A stretch of DNA of 64,000 bases from Solwaraspora sp. WMMD791 (lineage in GTDB: Bacteria; Actinomycetota; Actinomycetes; Mycobacteriales; Micromonosporaceae): NCBI RefSeq assembly GCF_029581195.1, contig NZ_CP120737.1, positions 6,425,001-6,489,000 of the forward strand, written 5' to 3'. The position numbers were made by a program, and so were the translations under genes. Each line of letters opens with the position of its first letter. Within the stretch, counting starts at the first letter, position 1. The notes below the pieces were generated by a model. It saw only the letters and a program-made list of their open reading frames with translations. It was not told the origin of the DNA and made no database searches. Shown here piece after piece: positions 8,761 through 19,610 of this stretch.

Positions 8761-9333
8761 ATGCAGCGCACCCCCGACGGCGGACCCGACACCTTCGACC
8801 CCGCGTCCGTGTACCACCGGGTCGGCACCGAGACCGACGTGCCGGCGGTCCTCGCCCTGATCGACGGCGCGGTGCGCTGGCTGGCCGAACAGGGCCGTAC
8901 CGGGCAGTGGGGGACCGAGCCGCAGTCGACGAATCCGCGCCGGATCGCCATGGTCACCGGCTGGGCCAGGGAGAGCGGACTGGTGCTGGCCTGCGTGCCC
9001 GGCGACGGCGGCGAGCAGGTCGTCGGGGCGCTCGCCGTCGGCGCGGCGCGGTCCTACGTCCCCCCGGTCAACGAACCCGAGCTGTACGTGAACCTGCTGG
9101 TCACCGACCGGAGCTGGGCCGGTCACGGGATCGGCGGCAGACTGCTGGACGAGGCCCGGCGGATCGCCGTCGACCGGCGGGCGACCCTGCTGCGGGTCGA
9201 CTGCTACGCCGGTGGCGACCGGGCGTTGGTGCGCTACTACGAGCGGGCCGGGTTCACCGCCGCCGAGCCGTTCACCATCGACCAGCCCGGCGGCCCGTGG
9301 CCGGGGCAGATCCTCAGCCAGCGGATCAGCTGA
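8761..9333 (+). CDS. GNAT family N-acetyltransferase
   Basis: A 190-residue protein of the GNAT fold. The central strand reads ELYVNLLVT, followed by the acetyl-CoA-binding loop in RSWAGHGIGGRLLDEA, and the C-terminal GDRALVRYYERAGF motif is typical. The acceptor substrate is unknown. ATG 8761 has GGCAGG 9 bases upstream; ATG 8752 and GTG 8698 are in-frame alternatives. It is divergent from the secreted hydrolase and followed by a small hypothetical gene. Confidence 0.8.
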   Translation: MQRTPDGGPDTFDPASVYHRVGTETDVPAVLALIDGAVRWLAEQGRTGQWGTEPQSTNPRRIAMVTGWARESGLVLACVPGDGGEQVVGALAVGAARSYVPPVNEPELYVNLLVTDRSWAGHGIGGRLLDEARRIAVDRRATLLRVDCYAGGDRALVRYYERAGFTAAEPFTIDQPGGPWPGQILSQRIS

Positions 9334-9389
9334 CGAACCTACCGGTCGCGGTGCCCCCGGTCGGGGCCGCTTCGTGGCATGGTGAGCCG

Positions 9390-9992
9390 ATGGAGACAGC
9401 AGATCCTGCGCGGGCACCCGAGGGTGCGCCGCCCTGGCTGGCCCGTCCGGTGGCTGTGCTCGGCGGTGTCGTCGCCGGGCAGTTGCTGCTGGCCCGCAGC
9501 GACCGGGCGGCGGTGATCCTGACCAGTCTGTTGGCGTACCCGACGGGTTTCGAGTTCGAGATCAGCGCGATCCTGCGGGTCGCGGACCCGGACGGGCACG
9601 CCGGGCCGCCCCGGCCGCGGACCCCGGTCGAGGGGGTCGGCGGCTTGCAGGTGATGGTCCGGTTCGCCGACGGTACGTCGTTGAGCAGCCTGCACCGTGA
9701 TCCGTCGCCGGTCGACCGGGAACCGGCCGGGCCGCTGCTGGTGCCCGTCGTGGCCAGCAGCGACCAGCAGCGGCACGACGCCCGGTTCTGGGTGTGGCCA
9801 CTGCCGCCGGAGGGCCCGGTCACAGTGGAGTGTGCCTGGCCGGCACGCGACGTCGCGCACAGCCGGGTGGAGGTCTCCGGGGCGCTGATCCGGCAGGCGG
9901 CGGCCGGTGCCGTCGAGCTGTGGCCGGCAACGCCGATCCAGGTCTCAGTCCGGCAGCAGGGGAGCGGCGGGGCCGAGGTCGCGGCCGAGTAG
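9390..9992 (+). CDS. Conserved hypothetical protein
   Basis: A 200-residue soluble protein that I do not recognise. It has an early hydrophobic stretch (WLARPVAVLGGVVAGQLLLA), a middle region GFEFEISAILRVADPDG and a beta-rich second half ending in ELWPATPIQVSV. No signal peptide or clear catalytic motif is visible. Its last 48 bases overlap the 3' end of dinB on the other strand. It follows the acetyltransferase by 56 bp, so the two may be co-transcribed. Confidence 0.6.
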   Translation: METADPARAPEGAPPWLARPVAVLGGVVAGQLLLARSDRAAVILTSLLAYPTGFEFEISAILRVADPDGHAGPPRPRTPVEGVGGLQVMVRFADGTSLSSLHRDPSPVDREPAGPLLVPVVASSDQQRHDARFWVWPLPPEGPVTVECAWPARDVAHSRVEVSGALIRQAAAGAVELWPATPIQVSVRQQGSGGAEVAAE

Positions 9993-11174
9993 CACCGCGC
10001 GGTTGACCGCGTGGGAGCCGAAGCGGTCCCGGACCGCGTCGAGTGCGGCGTCCAGGCTCTCCCGCCGGGTCACCCCGGTCGGCGATTCGCCGCCGGACGG
10101 CGTGCCGGCCTGCTCCAGCGGCAGGGCCAGCTGGGTGGCGTGCCCGTCGTCGAGGTTGCCGACCGAGACGCCGACCAGGGTGAGTCCGCGTTCGGCGATC
10201 ATCGGCGCGGCGGCGGCGAGCAGTTGCCGGGCGGCACCGAGGAGAACGTCGGTCTGCGCGGTGGCCCGGGGCAGGGTGTGCGCCCGGGTGGCCCGGGTGA
10301 AGTCGTCGAAGCGCAGCCGCAGGGTCACCGTCCGGCCGGTGCGCCCGGCGGCCCGCATCCGCCGACCGACCCGGTCGACCAGCCCGGCGAGGATCGCGTC
10401 GACGGCGGCCGGTTCCCGACTGGCCCGGCCCAACGCCTGCTGGGAGCCGATGGAGCCGCGTCGGCCGCCGGTCTGCACCCGGCGGGGGTCCTGGTTGTGG
10501 GCGAGGGCGTGCAGATGTCGCCCGGCGGCCGCGCCGACGATGCTGACCAGCGCCGCTTCCCCGAGGCCGGCCACCCGCCCGACCGTGGTGATGCCGCGTT
10601 CGCGCAGCTTGCCGGCGGTGACCGGGCCGACGCCCCAGAGCCGTTCGACCGGCAGCGGATGCAGGAACGCCAGCTCCTCGTCGGGCGGTACGACCAGCAG
10701 CCCGTCCGGTTTGGCGACGCCGCTGGCGACCTTGGCCAGGAACTTGGTGCGGGCCACCCCGACGGTGATCGGCAGTCCGACCTGGTCGCGGACCGCGACC
10801 CGCAGCCGGGCGGCGATGTCGGCGGCTGTGCCGGCGAGCCGGCGCAGCCCGCCGACGTCGAGGAACGCCTCGTCGATGGAGAGCGGTTCGACCAGCGGGG
10901 TGGTCTGCCGGAACACCTCGAACACCGCCCGGCTGGCCGCCGTGTAGGCCGCCATCCGGGGCGGCACCACCACTGCCTCCGGGCAGATCAGCCGGGCCCG
11001 CTGCCCCGGCATCGCGGTCCGTACGCCGCGCGCCTTGGCCTCGTAGCTTGCCGCCAGCACCACGCCGGCGCCGACGATCACCGGCCGCCCACGCAGCCGG
11101 GGGTCGTCACGCTGCTCGACCGAGGCGTAGAAGGCGTCCAGGTCGGCGTGCAGGATGCTGGCCTCACCCGCCAC
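9945..11174 (-). CDS. dinB: DNA polymerase IV (Y-family translesion polymerase)
   Basis: A 409-residue Y-family polymerase that copies damaged templates. ILHADLDAFYASVEQ carries the first catalytic Asp, and SIDEAFLDV carries the second Asp-Glu pair. The helix-hairpin-helix region is LWGVGPVTAGKLRERGI, and the C-terminus has a beta-clamp motif (QLALPL). The start is uncertain. A TTG at 11204 opens the frame, but an SOS-box-like site covers 11185-11200, so a start at GTG 11174 or 11177 inside the frame is preferred. Regulation by LexA is likely. Confidence 0.9.
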   Translation of the reverse strand: MAGEASILHADLDAFYASVEQRDDPRLRGRPVIVGAGVVLAASYEAKARGVRTAMPGQRARLICPEAVVVPPRMAAYTAASRAVFEVFRQTTPLVEPLSIDEAFLDVGGLRRLAGTAADIAARLRVAVRDQVGLPITVGVARTKFLAKVASGVAKPDGLLVVPPDEELAFLHPLPVERLWGVGPVTAGKLRERGITTVGRVAGLGEAALVSIVGAAAGRHLHALAHNQDPRRVQTGGRRGSIGSQQALGRASREPAAVDAILAGLVDRVGRRMRAAGRTGRTVTLRLRFDDFTRATRAHTLPRATAQTDVLLGAARQLLAAAAPMIAERGLTLVGVSVGNLDDGHATQLALPLEQAGTPSGGESPTGVTRRESLDAALDAVRDRFGSHAVNRAVLLGRDLGPAAPLLPD

Positions 11175-11184
11175 CACGCCATCA

Positions 11185-11200
11185 TCGCACAGATGTTCGA
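11185..11200 (-). promoter_or_regulatory. SOS box (LexA site) candidate of dinB
   Basis: On the minus strand the site reads TCGAACATCTGTGCGA. The actinobacterial LexA consensus is TCGAAC-N4-GTTCGA, so only one arm base differs. It lies just upstream of the dinB coding region, as expected for a damage-induced polymerase. Confidence 0.6.
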
Positions 11201-11243
11201 CCAACCCGGTCTGACCTGTCCGTACGGCCGAGGTTCCCGGTGG

Positions 11244-13091
11244 CTACTCGGGGACGAGGCGGTAGGCGCCGTCGCTGGCCGAGGTGGCCATCGAGGCGTA
11301 CGCCCGCAGCGCCGCCGACACCGGCCGGTCCCGGTTGACCGGGGTGTACGGGCGGTCCCGCTTCTCCTGGGCGATCCGGCGGGCCTGCAGGACCTCGTCG
11401 GGCACGTTGAGCTCGAGCTTGCGGGCCGGGATGTCGATGACGATCTCGTCACCGGGCTCGACCAGGGCGATCAGCCCACCGGAGGCGGCCTCGGGGGAGG
11501 CGTGCCCGATGGACAGCCCGGAGGTGCCACCGGAGAACCGGCCGTCGGTGATCAGCGCGCAGGCCCGGCCGAGGCCGCGACCCTTGAGGAACGAGGTCGG
11601 GTAGAGCATCTCCTGCATCCCCGGCCCGCCCTTGGGCCCTTCGTAGCGGACGACGACCACGTCACCGGCGACCACCTCACCGGCGAGGATCGCCGAGACG
11701 GTGTCCTCCTGCGACTCGTACACCTTGGCCGGGCCGCGGAAGGTCAGGCAGTCGTCGGGCACCCCGGCGGTCTTGACCACCGCGCCCTGGGGGGCCAGGT
11801 TGCCGTGCAGGATCGCCAGGCCGCCGTCGGCGGAGTAGGCGTGCGCCACGTCGCGGATGCAGCCCTGCGCCGCGTCGGTGTCCAGGCTGGACCAGCGGTT
11901 CGTGGTGGAGAACGGCTCGGTGGTGCGCACCCCGCCGGGCGCGGCGTGGAACAGCTCGACCGCCTCCGCGGTCGGCGAGCCGCCCCGGATGTCCCAGTCG
12001 GCCAGCCACTTGTCCAGCGACGGCGAGTGCACCGCGTGCACGTCGCGGCGCAGCGCGCCGGCCCGGTCCAGCTCGCCGAGCAGCGCCGGGATGCCGCCGG
12101 CCCGGTGCACGTCCTCCATGTGGTATTTCGGCGTGTTCGGTGCGACCTTGGCCAGGCAGGGCACCCGGCGGGAGATGGCGTCGATGTCGGCGACGCCGAA
12201 GTCGAGCTCCGCCTCCCGGGCGGCGGCCAGCAGGTGCAGCACCGTGTTGGTGGAGCCGCCCATCGCCACGTCCAGGGCGACGGCGTTCTCGAACGCCGCC
12301 CGGCTGGCGATGTTGCGGGGCAGCACCGAGGCGTCGTCGCCGTCGTACCACCGCTTGGCGATCTCCACGACGGTCCGGCCGGCCTCGACGAACAGCGACC
12401 GCCGCGCGGCGTGGGTGGCCAGCACCGACCCGTTGCCCGGCAGGGCCAGCCCGACCGCCTCGGTCAGGCAGTTCATCGAGTTGGCGGTGAACATGCCGGA
12501 GCAGGAGCCGCAGGTCGGGCAGGCAGAGCGCTCGATGGTGTCGAGCTGGGCGTCGGTGACGGCGTCGTTCGACGCGGCGATCATCGCGTCGATCAGGTCG
12601 AGCTTGGCGTGCACCACGCCCTCGACGGCGACGGTCTTGCCGGCCTCCATCGGGCCGCCGGAGACGAAGACGGTCGGGATGTTCAGCCGCAGCGCGGCGA
12701 GCAGCATCCCCGGGGTGATCTTGTCGCAGTTGGAGATGCAGACCAGCGCGTCGGCGCAGTGGGCGTTGACCATGTACTCGACGGCGTCGGCGATCAGCTC
12801 CCGGCTGGGCAGCGAGTAGAGCATGCCGCCGTGGCCCATGGCGATGCCGTCGTCGACGGCGATCGTGTTGAACTCGCGGCCGACCCCGCCGGCCTCGGCG
12901 ACCGCGTCGGCGACCAGGCCGCCGAGGTCCTTGAGGTGTACGTGGCCGGGCACGAACTGGGTGAAGCTGTTGGCGATGGCCACGATCGGCTTACCGAAGT
13001 CGTCGTCGGTCATCCCGGTGGCCCGCCAGAGGGCCCGGGCACCGGCCATCGTCCGACCGTGCGTGGAGGTCTTCGACCGCAGCTCAGGCAT
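11244..13091 (-). CDS. ilvD: Dihydroxy-acid dehydratase
   Basis: A 615-residue enzyme of full family length. It dehydrates 2,3-dihydroxy-isovalerate and 2,3-dihydroxy-3-methylvalerate to the 2-oxo acids in valine, leucine and isoleucine synthesis. Iron-sulfur cluster cysteines are seen in [11 protein letters not shown] and [11 protein letters not shown], and the family signature GRFSGGTSG is near the C-terminus. The N-terminus ([20 protein letters not shown]) matches the family, supporting the ATG at 13091. It stands alone on the minus strand, divergent from the GGDEF-EAL gene. Confidence 0.96.
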   Translation of the reverse strand: MPELRSKTSTHGRTMAGARALWRATGMTDDDFGKPIVAIANSFTQFVPGHVHLKDLGGLVADAVAEAGGVGREFNTIAVDDGIAMGHGGMLYSLPSRELIADAVEYMVNAHCADALVCISNCDKITPGMLLAALRLNIPTVFVSGGPMEAGKTVAVEGVVHAKLDLIDAMIAASNDAVTDAQLDTIERSACPTCGSCSGMFTANSMNCLTEAVGLALPGNGSVLATHAARRSLFVEAGRTVVEIAKRWYDGDDASVLPRNIASRAAFENAVALDVAMGGSTNTVLHLLAAAREAELDFGVADIDAISRRVPCLAKVAPNTPKYHMEDVHRAGGIPALLGELDRAGALRRDVHAVHSPSLDKWLADWDIRGGSPTAEAVELFHAAPGGVRTTEPFSTTNRWSSLDTDAAQGCIRDVAHAYSADGGLAILHGNLAPQGAVVKTAGVPDDCLTFRGPAKVYESQEDTVSAILAGEVVAGDVVVVRYEGPKGGPGMQEMLYPTSFLKGRGLGRACALITDGRFSGGTSGLSIGHASPEAASGGLIALVEPGDEIVIDIPARKLELNVPDEVLQARRIAQEKRDRPYTPVNRDRPVSAALRAYASMATSASDGAYRLVPE

Positions 13092-13222
13092 TCGCCAAGT
13101 GTTACACCACAGTTGCCGCGCCGGCCCGGTCAGCCGTGGCGCGTTTCACGTGTCGGGATGTTTGCTGGCCGGCGGGCCGACCCCGGCACCACGGCGCGAC
13201 ACCGATCCGGCAGAGTTGTGGC

Positions 13223-15592
13223 GTGCACCTCCCCCCGGGCATGCAGGCGCTCGCGTTGGCGAGCGGGGTGGCGGCTGCGTTCGGCACGGTGTGGCTGTTC
13301 CTCGCCGGCCGTCGGCTGACCGGGGCGCTGCGGCGGGCGTACCGGCTCGCCGCGCTCGGCGCCGGCGGGTTCACCGCGAGCGTCCTGGTCGCCCTGGTCG
13401 CGGTGGTGACGCTGGTCGGCGAAGGGGAGCGGTACGAGGCTCCGCGCGCACTGCTCGGCACCGGTGTCGCGGTCGGCGGTGCGGTCAGCGGCCTGCTGCT
13501 GGCCTGGGGGCTGTTGCGGCTGCCGGCGGCCGGGCGTCCCACGCCGACGCTGCGGCATCTGCTGGACTGCCTCGCGGTCGGTGCCGCGCTGTGGTTCACC
13601 GGCTGGGTGCTGGTGGTCGAGCCGACCCGGCTGCTCGGCCCGGCCACCCCGGCCACGCCCGGGGGGCTGCTGCTGAGTCTGGCCACGCTCGCGGCGATCG
13701 GTGGCGTGACGGTGGTGAACGCGCTGCAGGTGACCGGGGCGGGCGACGACGGTCCGGTGCTCAGCGGCGTCGGTGCGCTCGTGGTCGGGTTCGCCGCTAC
13801 CGGCGTGGCCGTCGGGGCGGGTGCGGCCGGGACCGGGCTGGTGCTCGCCTGCGCGGCGGTGCTGCCGGTGGGGCTGCTGTTGCTGCGCTACGGCGCGCAT
13901 CGGGCGGCGCGCGGTGTCGACGCCGGCCCGGCGGCGGTTCGCCGGGGGTCCGGCTACGTGTTCCTGCCGATGGTGGTGATCGCCGCCGCCGGCCTCTACC
14001 ACACGCTGCGCGGCGGGGCGTTCAGCCCGCTGGCCGTGCTGGTCGGCTGCCTGGAGGGCTTCGTCCTGGTCGCCCGGCAGTACGTGGCCCTGCTCGACGT
14101 GCGCCGCTACGCCGACCAGCTGGCCAACCGCGAGGCGCACTACCGCAACCTGGCGTACACCGACCCGCTGACCGGCCTGGCCAACCGTCGGGCGTTGCTG
14201 CGGGAGCTGTACGACTGGGCCGCCGACGCCCGCCCCGGCGGGCTGATCGCGCTGGACCTGGACGGCTTCAAGACGGTCAACGACATGCAGGGCCACGACG
14301 TCGGTGACGCCGTGCTGATCGAGGTCGGCCGTCGGCTCGCGGCCGAGGTGGGCGGTGCCGGGGTCGCCGCCCGCCTCGGCGGCGACGAGTTCGCCGTCCT
14401 GCTGCCGGTGGCGGACGCGGAGGCGGCGCACCGCCTGGGTGCCCGGCTGCTGGCGGTGCTCAACGAGCCGTACCCGCACGACAAGGGGCCGATCTACGTC
14501 TCGGCGAGCATCGGTATGGCGTGCCGGTCGACCGCCCCGGACGTGCCGACGCTGCTGCGCAACGCCGATCTGGCGTTGCGGGCGGCGAAGCAGCGGGGCA
14601 AGAACCGGGTGGAGCAGTACGACGTCTCCTACGACCAGGCCCAGCGGCGGCGGACCCTGCTGGAGCACGAGATGCGGGGGGCGATCGACCGCGACGAACT
14701 GCGGTTGGCCTTCCAGCCGGTGGTGGCGGTGCCGTCGGTGCGTCCGGTCGGCGCCGAGGCGTTGATCCGCTGGCACCATCCCGAGCTGGGTCGGGTGCCG
14801 CCGGACGAGTTCATCCCGCTCGCCGAGGAGTGCGGGATGATCAACCGTCTGGGGGCGTGGGTGCTCGACGAGGCGTGCCGGCAGCTGGCCCGCTGGCTGG
14901 CCGAGGGGCACGACGTGTGGGTGTCGGTGAACGTCTCGCCGCACGAGCTGCACGCGCCGGCCTACGTCCTGCAGGTCGACGAGGCGCTGCGCCGGCATCA
15001 GGTGCCGCCGCAGCGACTGGTGCTGGAGGTGACCGAGCACGCGGTCGCCCGGGACCTGGCCGAGCTGATCCGCCGGTTGACGGCGCTGCGGGCCACCGGC
15101 GTACGGATCGCCCTGGACGATTTCGGTGCCGGCTACTCGTCGCTCGGGCAGCTGCGCAACCTGCCGATCGACATCCTCAAGATCGATCACAGCCTGGTGG
15201 CGGAGCAGGGGCCGCCGGTGGCACCGTCGCCCGGTCGCCGGGCGTTCGCGCCGATGGTCGACGTGGTGATGCGGCTGGGGCACCAGTTGGGCCTGGAGGT
15301 GATCGCCGAGGGGGTGACGAACCAGGCGGAGCTGGCGGTGGTGGTGGAGGCCGGCTGCCGGTTCGGTCAGGGTGCGCTGTTCGGCTGGGGGGTACCGGCC
15401 GAGCATCTGGAGGCGATGCTGGCGGCGGCGACGTCCGCCGGCGTCCGCCGGCGGGAGATGTCACCGTCGCGTACGGAACCGGGATCCGGCAGCCGGTCGG
15501 GCACGTCGTCGCAGCCCACCGGCGTGGACCCGACACCGCCGGTCCAGGATGTGAGATCAGTTGACTCATCGCGTGAGATGCGTCAGGCTTAG
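13223..15592 (+). CDS. Membrane GGDEF-EAL protein (cyclic di-GMP turnover)
   Basis: A 789-residue protein. The N-terminal 280 residues hold about 8 hydrophobic helices. A GGDEF domain (about 315-470) has the intact motif RLGGDEF but no RxxD inhibitory site before it. A full EAL domain (about 490-750) follows, with AEALIRW, DDFGAGYSSLG and DILKID. Both active-site motifs are intact, so it could make and/or degrade cyclic di-GMP at the membrane. GTG 13223 is chosen; the frame is open further upstream. Its last bases overlap the promoter inferred for the ilvB leader. Confidence 0.88.
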   Translation: MHLPPGMQALALASGVAAAFGTVWLFLAGRRLTGALRRAYRLAALGAGGFTASVLVALVAVVTLVGEGERYEAPRALLGTGVAVGGAVSGLLLAWGLLRLPAAGRPTPTLRHLLDCLAVGAALWFTGWVLVVEPTRLLGPATPATPGGLLLSLATLAAIGGVTVVNALQVTGAGDDGPVLSGVGALVVGFAATGVAVGAGAAGTGLVLACAAVLPVGLLLLRYGAHRAARGVDAGPAAVRRGSGYVFLPMVVIAAAGLYHTLRGGAFSPLAVLVGCLEGFVLVARQYVALLDVRRYADQLANREAHYRNLAYTDPLTGLANRRALLRELYDWAADARPGGLIALDLDGFKTVNDMQGHDVGDAVLIEVGRRLAAEVGGAGVAARLGGDEFAVLLPVADAEAAHRLGARLLAVLNEPYPHDKGPIYVSASIGMACRSTAPDVPTLLRNADLALRAAKQRGKNRVEQYDVSYDQAQRRRTLLEHEMRGAIDRDELRLAFQPVVAVPSVRPVGAEALIRWHHPELGRVPPDEFIPLAEECGMINRLGAWVLDEACRQLARWLAEGHDVWVSVNVSPHELHAPAYVLQVDEALRRHQVPPQRLVLEVTEHAVARDLAELIRRLTALRATGVRIALDDFGAGYSSLGQLRNLPIDILKIDHSLVAEQGPPVAPSPGRRAFAPMVDVVMRLGHQLGLEVIAEGVTNQAELAVVVEAGCRFGQGALFGWGVPAEHLEAMLAAATSAGVRRREMSPSRTEPGSGSRSGTSSQPTGVDPTPPVQDVRSVDSSREMRQA
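15561..15589 (+). promoter_or_regulatory. Promoter candidate of the ilvB leader and ilvBNC operon
   Basis: TTGACT at 15561-15566, a 17-bp spacer and CAGGCT at 15584-15589. The start of the leader peptide at 15597 would coincide with the transcript start, giving a leaderless mRNA. It lies inside the 3' end of the GGDEF-EAL gene. Confidence 0.5.
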
Positions 15593-15596
15593 CCCC

Positions 15597-15632
15597 ATGT
15601 CGCTGACTCTGTCGTCTCGAGTACTTACCTGA
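15597..15632 (+). CDS. ilvB leader peptide
   Basis: An 11-residue open frame, MSLTLSSRVLT, with three Leu and one Val codon. It ends at the first base pair of a strong hairpin and is followed by a T-tailed terminator. This is the layout of ribosome-mediated attenuation known for ilvBNC operons of actinobacteria. When charged Leu/Val tRNA is scarce the ribosome should stall here and block terminator formation. Confidence 0.75.
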   Translation: MSLTLSSRVLT

Positions 15633-15692
15633 GCGCACTCTCCCGTCGAGAGTGCGCTGGCCCCGTGCATCTGCACGAGGGCCGTTTTTATT
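15632..15692 (+). terminator. ilvBNC attenuator: upstream hairpin plus intrinsic terminator
   Basis: The first hairpin has perfect 11-bp arms 15632-15642 and 15648-15658. The second, GGCCC-C-GTGCA (15659-15669) paired with TGCAC-GA-GGGCC (15672-15683), is followed by TTTTT at 15685-15689. It lies about 100 bp before the ilvB start and directly after the leader peptide. Confidence 0.8.
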
Positions 15693-15787
15693 GCCGTACC
15701 CCAGCCGGTTCCGGCCGATTGGTCCCATCTGCCGGATTTCCGCCGAGACCCTGTCACGAGACCACTGAGCTGAAGGCCTGAATCGTC

Positions 15788-17683
15788 ATGACGAGACCCA
15801 CGCCCGAGACCCTCGCCCACCGCGCCAACCCGGCCGCGGCGGCCGCGCCGACCCCGGCCACCCTCGCCAACGCCGTAAGCCCGCCGCCGGCCGCGCCGGT
15901 GCAGGTCTCCGGCGCGAGCTCGCTGGTCCGGTCCCTGGAGGCGCTCGGCGTCGACGTCGTGTTCGGTATCCCGGGCGGGGCGATCCTGCCGGCCTACGAC
16001 CCGCTGTACGACTCGACGGTGCGGCACATCCTGGTCCGGCACGAGCAGGGCGCCGGACACGCGGCCACCGGCTACGCCCAGGCCACCGGCCGGGTCGGAG
16101 TCTGCATGGCGACCTCCGGTCCGGGCGCCACCAACCTGGTCACGCCGATCGCCGACGCCTACATGGACTCGGTGCCGATCGTCGCGATCACCGGCCAGGT
16201 GGCCCGGCCCATGATCGGCACCGACGCCTTCCAGGAGGCGGACATCCAGGGCATCACCCTGCCGATCACCAAGCACAACTACCTCGTCCAGTCAGGCGAG
16301 GAGATCCCCCGGGTGCTGGCCGAGGCGTTCCATCTGGCGGCCACCGGCCGCCCCGGACCGGTGCTGGTCGACATCCCGAAGGACGTCCTGCAGGCGCAGA
16401 CCACCTTCACCTGGCCGCCGACGCTGGACCTGCCCGGCTACCGGCCCACCCTGCACCCGCACGGCAAGCAGATCCGCGAGGCCGCCCGGCTGATGGCCGG
16501 TGCCCGCCGGCCGGTGCTCTACGTCGGCGGTGGGGTGCTCAAGGCCCAGGCCACCGAGGGCCTGCTCCGGCTCGCCGAGCTGACCGGCATCCCGGTGGTC
16601 ACCACGCTGATGGCCCGAGGGGCCTTCCCCGACTCGCACCCGCAGCACCTGGGCATGCCCGGAATGCACGGCACCGTGGCCGCCGTGTACGCGCTGCAGA
16701 AGGCGGACCTGATCGTCGCCCTCGGCGCCCGCTTCGACGACCGGGTCACCGGCAAGCTGGACTCGTTCGCCCCCGGCGCGGCGGTGGTGCACGCCGACAT
16801 CGACCCGGCCGAGATCGGCAAGAACCGGACCGCCGACGTGCCGATCGTCGGTGACGCCCGGCACGTCATCGACGAGCTGATCGAGGCGTACCAGGTCGCT
16901 CAGCGGGGCGGACCGCCCGGCAGCCGGCCGGTGGCGGCGCCGCGCGGTGGTGCCGGTGCCGGTGACCGAACCGACTGGTGGGCCACCCTCGACGACCTGC
17001 GGGAGCGCTACCCGCTGGGCTACGACGAGCCCGACGACGGCACGCTGTCGCCGCAGTACGTGATCCAGCGGCTGGGCAAGCTGGCCGGGCCGGACGCGAT
17101 CTACGTCGCCGGCGTCGGACAGCACCAGATGTGGGCCTCGCAGTTCATCTCCTACGAGAAGCCGAACACCTGGCTCAACTCCGGCGGACTGGGCACGATG
17201 GGCTACGCCGTCCCGGCGGCGATGGGCGCCAAGGTCGGCCGGCCGGAGACGACCGTGTGGGCGGTGGACGGCGACGGTTGCTTCCAGATGACCAACCAGG
17301 AGCTGGCCACCTGTGCCCTGGAAGGCATCCCGGTCAAGATCGCGCTGATCAACAACGGCAACCTGGGCATGGTCCGGCAGTGGCAGACCCTCTTCTACAA
17401 CGAGCGCTACTCCAACACCGACCTGGGCACCCACAAGCACCGGATCCCGGATTTCGTGAAGCTGGCCGAGGCGCTCGGCTGCGTCGGCATGCGCTGCGAG
17501 AACGCCGCCGACGTCGACAAGACCATCGCCGCCGCGATGGAGATCAACGACGTGCCGGTCGTGATCGACTTCGTGGTCGGCAAGGACGCGATGGTCTGGC
17601 CGATGGTGGCCGCCGGCACCAGCAACGACGAGATCATGTTCGCCCGCGACGTCCGGCCCGCCTTCGACGACGACGACCTGTGA
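15788..17683 (+). CDS. ilvB: Acetolactate synthase, large (catalytic) subunit
   Basis: A 631-residue thiamine-diphosphate enzyme. It joins pyruvate to pyruvate or 2-oxobutyrate, the first common step of valine/leucine and isoleucine synthesis. The catalytic Glu is in [14 protein letters not shown]. The thiamine/magnesium motif is [11 protein letters not shown]...[12 protein letters not shown], and the FAD-domain segment [11 protein letters not shown] is present. The first 35 or so residues are an Ala/Pro-rich extension usual in actinobacteria. It heads ilvB-ilvN-ilvC and is controlled by the upstream attenuator. Confidence 0.97.
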   Translation: MTRPTPETLAHRANPAAAAAPTPATLANAVSPPPAAPVQVSGASSLVRSLEALGVDVVFGIPGGAILPAYDPLYDSTVRHILVRHEQGAGHAATGYAQATGRVGVCMATSGPGATNLVTPIADAYMDSVPIVAITGQVARPMIGTDAFQEADIQGITLPITKHNYLVQSGEEIPRVLAEAFHLAATGRPGPVLVDIPKDVLQAQTTFTWPPTLDLPGYRPTLHPHGKQIREAARLMAGARRPVLYVGGGVLKAQATEGLLRLAELTGIPVVTTLMARGAFPDSHPQHLGMPGMHGTVAAVYALQKADLIVALGARFDDRVTGKLDSFAPGAAVVHADIDPAEIGKNRTADVPIVGDARHVIDELIEAYQVAQRGGPPGSRPVAAPRGGAGAGDRTDWWATLDDLRERYPLGYDEPDDGTLSPQYVIQRLGKLAGPDAIYVAGVGQHQMWASQFISYEKPNTWLNSGGLGTMGYAVPAAMGAKVGRPETTVWAVDGDGCFQMTNQELATCALEGIPVKIALINNGNLGMVRQWQTLFYNERYSNTDLGTHKHRIPDFVKLAEALGCVGMRCENAADVDKTIAAAMEINDVPVVIDFVVGKDAMVWPMVAAGTSNDEIMFARDVRPAFDDDDL

Positions 17684-17758
17684 CGCGCGAACTGTGCCGT
17701 GCGACCCACGGCAACGACCTTGTGACCATCCGGCCCATCCGAGCATGACGAGGAAATG

Positions 17759-19409
<1,651 letters not shown>

Positions 19410-19418
19410 GCCAGGCAC

Positions 19419-19476
19419 GGCCAGCGGCGCTGGCCAACCACGGAGCCCGTCACCGAAGGTAGTTGGTGGCGGGCTC
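19419..19476 (+). terminator. ilvC terminator region, two hairpins
   Basis: A short stem GGCCAGC/GCTGGCC (19419-19435) is followed by a 12-bp stem, arms 19443-19454 and 19465-19476, with one G-T pair and a 10-base loop. No T tract is present, which is common in GC-rich actinomycetes. Confidence 0.6.
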
Positions 19477-19610
19477 TGTGGCGATATCGTCGGTGCCTGC
19501 GTTACCGGAAGATTGCGGCTCGGGGTCGATTCCGGGTAGTTGGCCACTGGTACCGGTAATTGACCTACGGTTACAGCTAGTTAATGCGGGGCTCGGGTAA
19601 TGTGCCCCGC

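Noticed and set aside
13130-15406. Minus-strand frame of 758 codons opposite the GGDEF-EAL gene
   Set aside because: Antisense shadow; the plus strand has intact GGDEF and EAL motifs.
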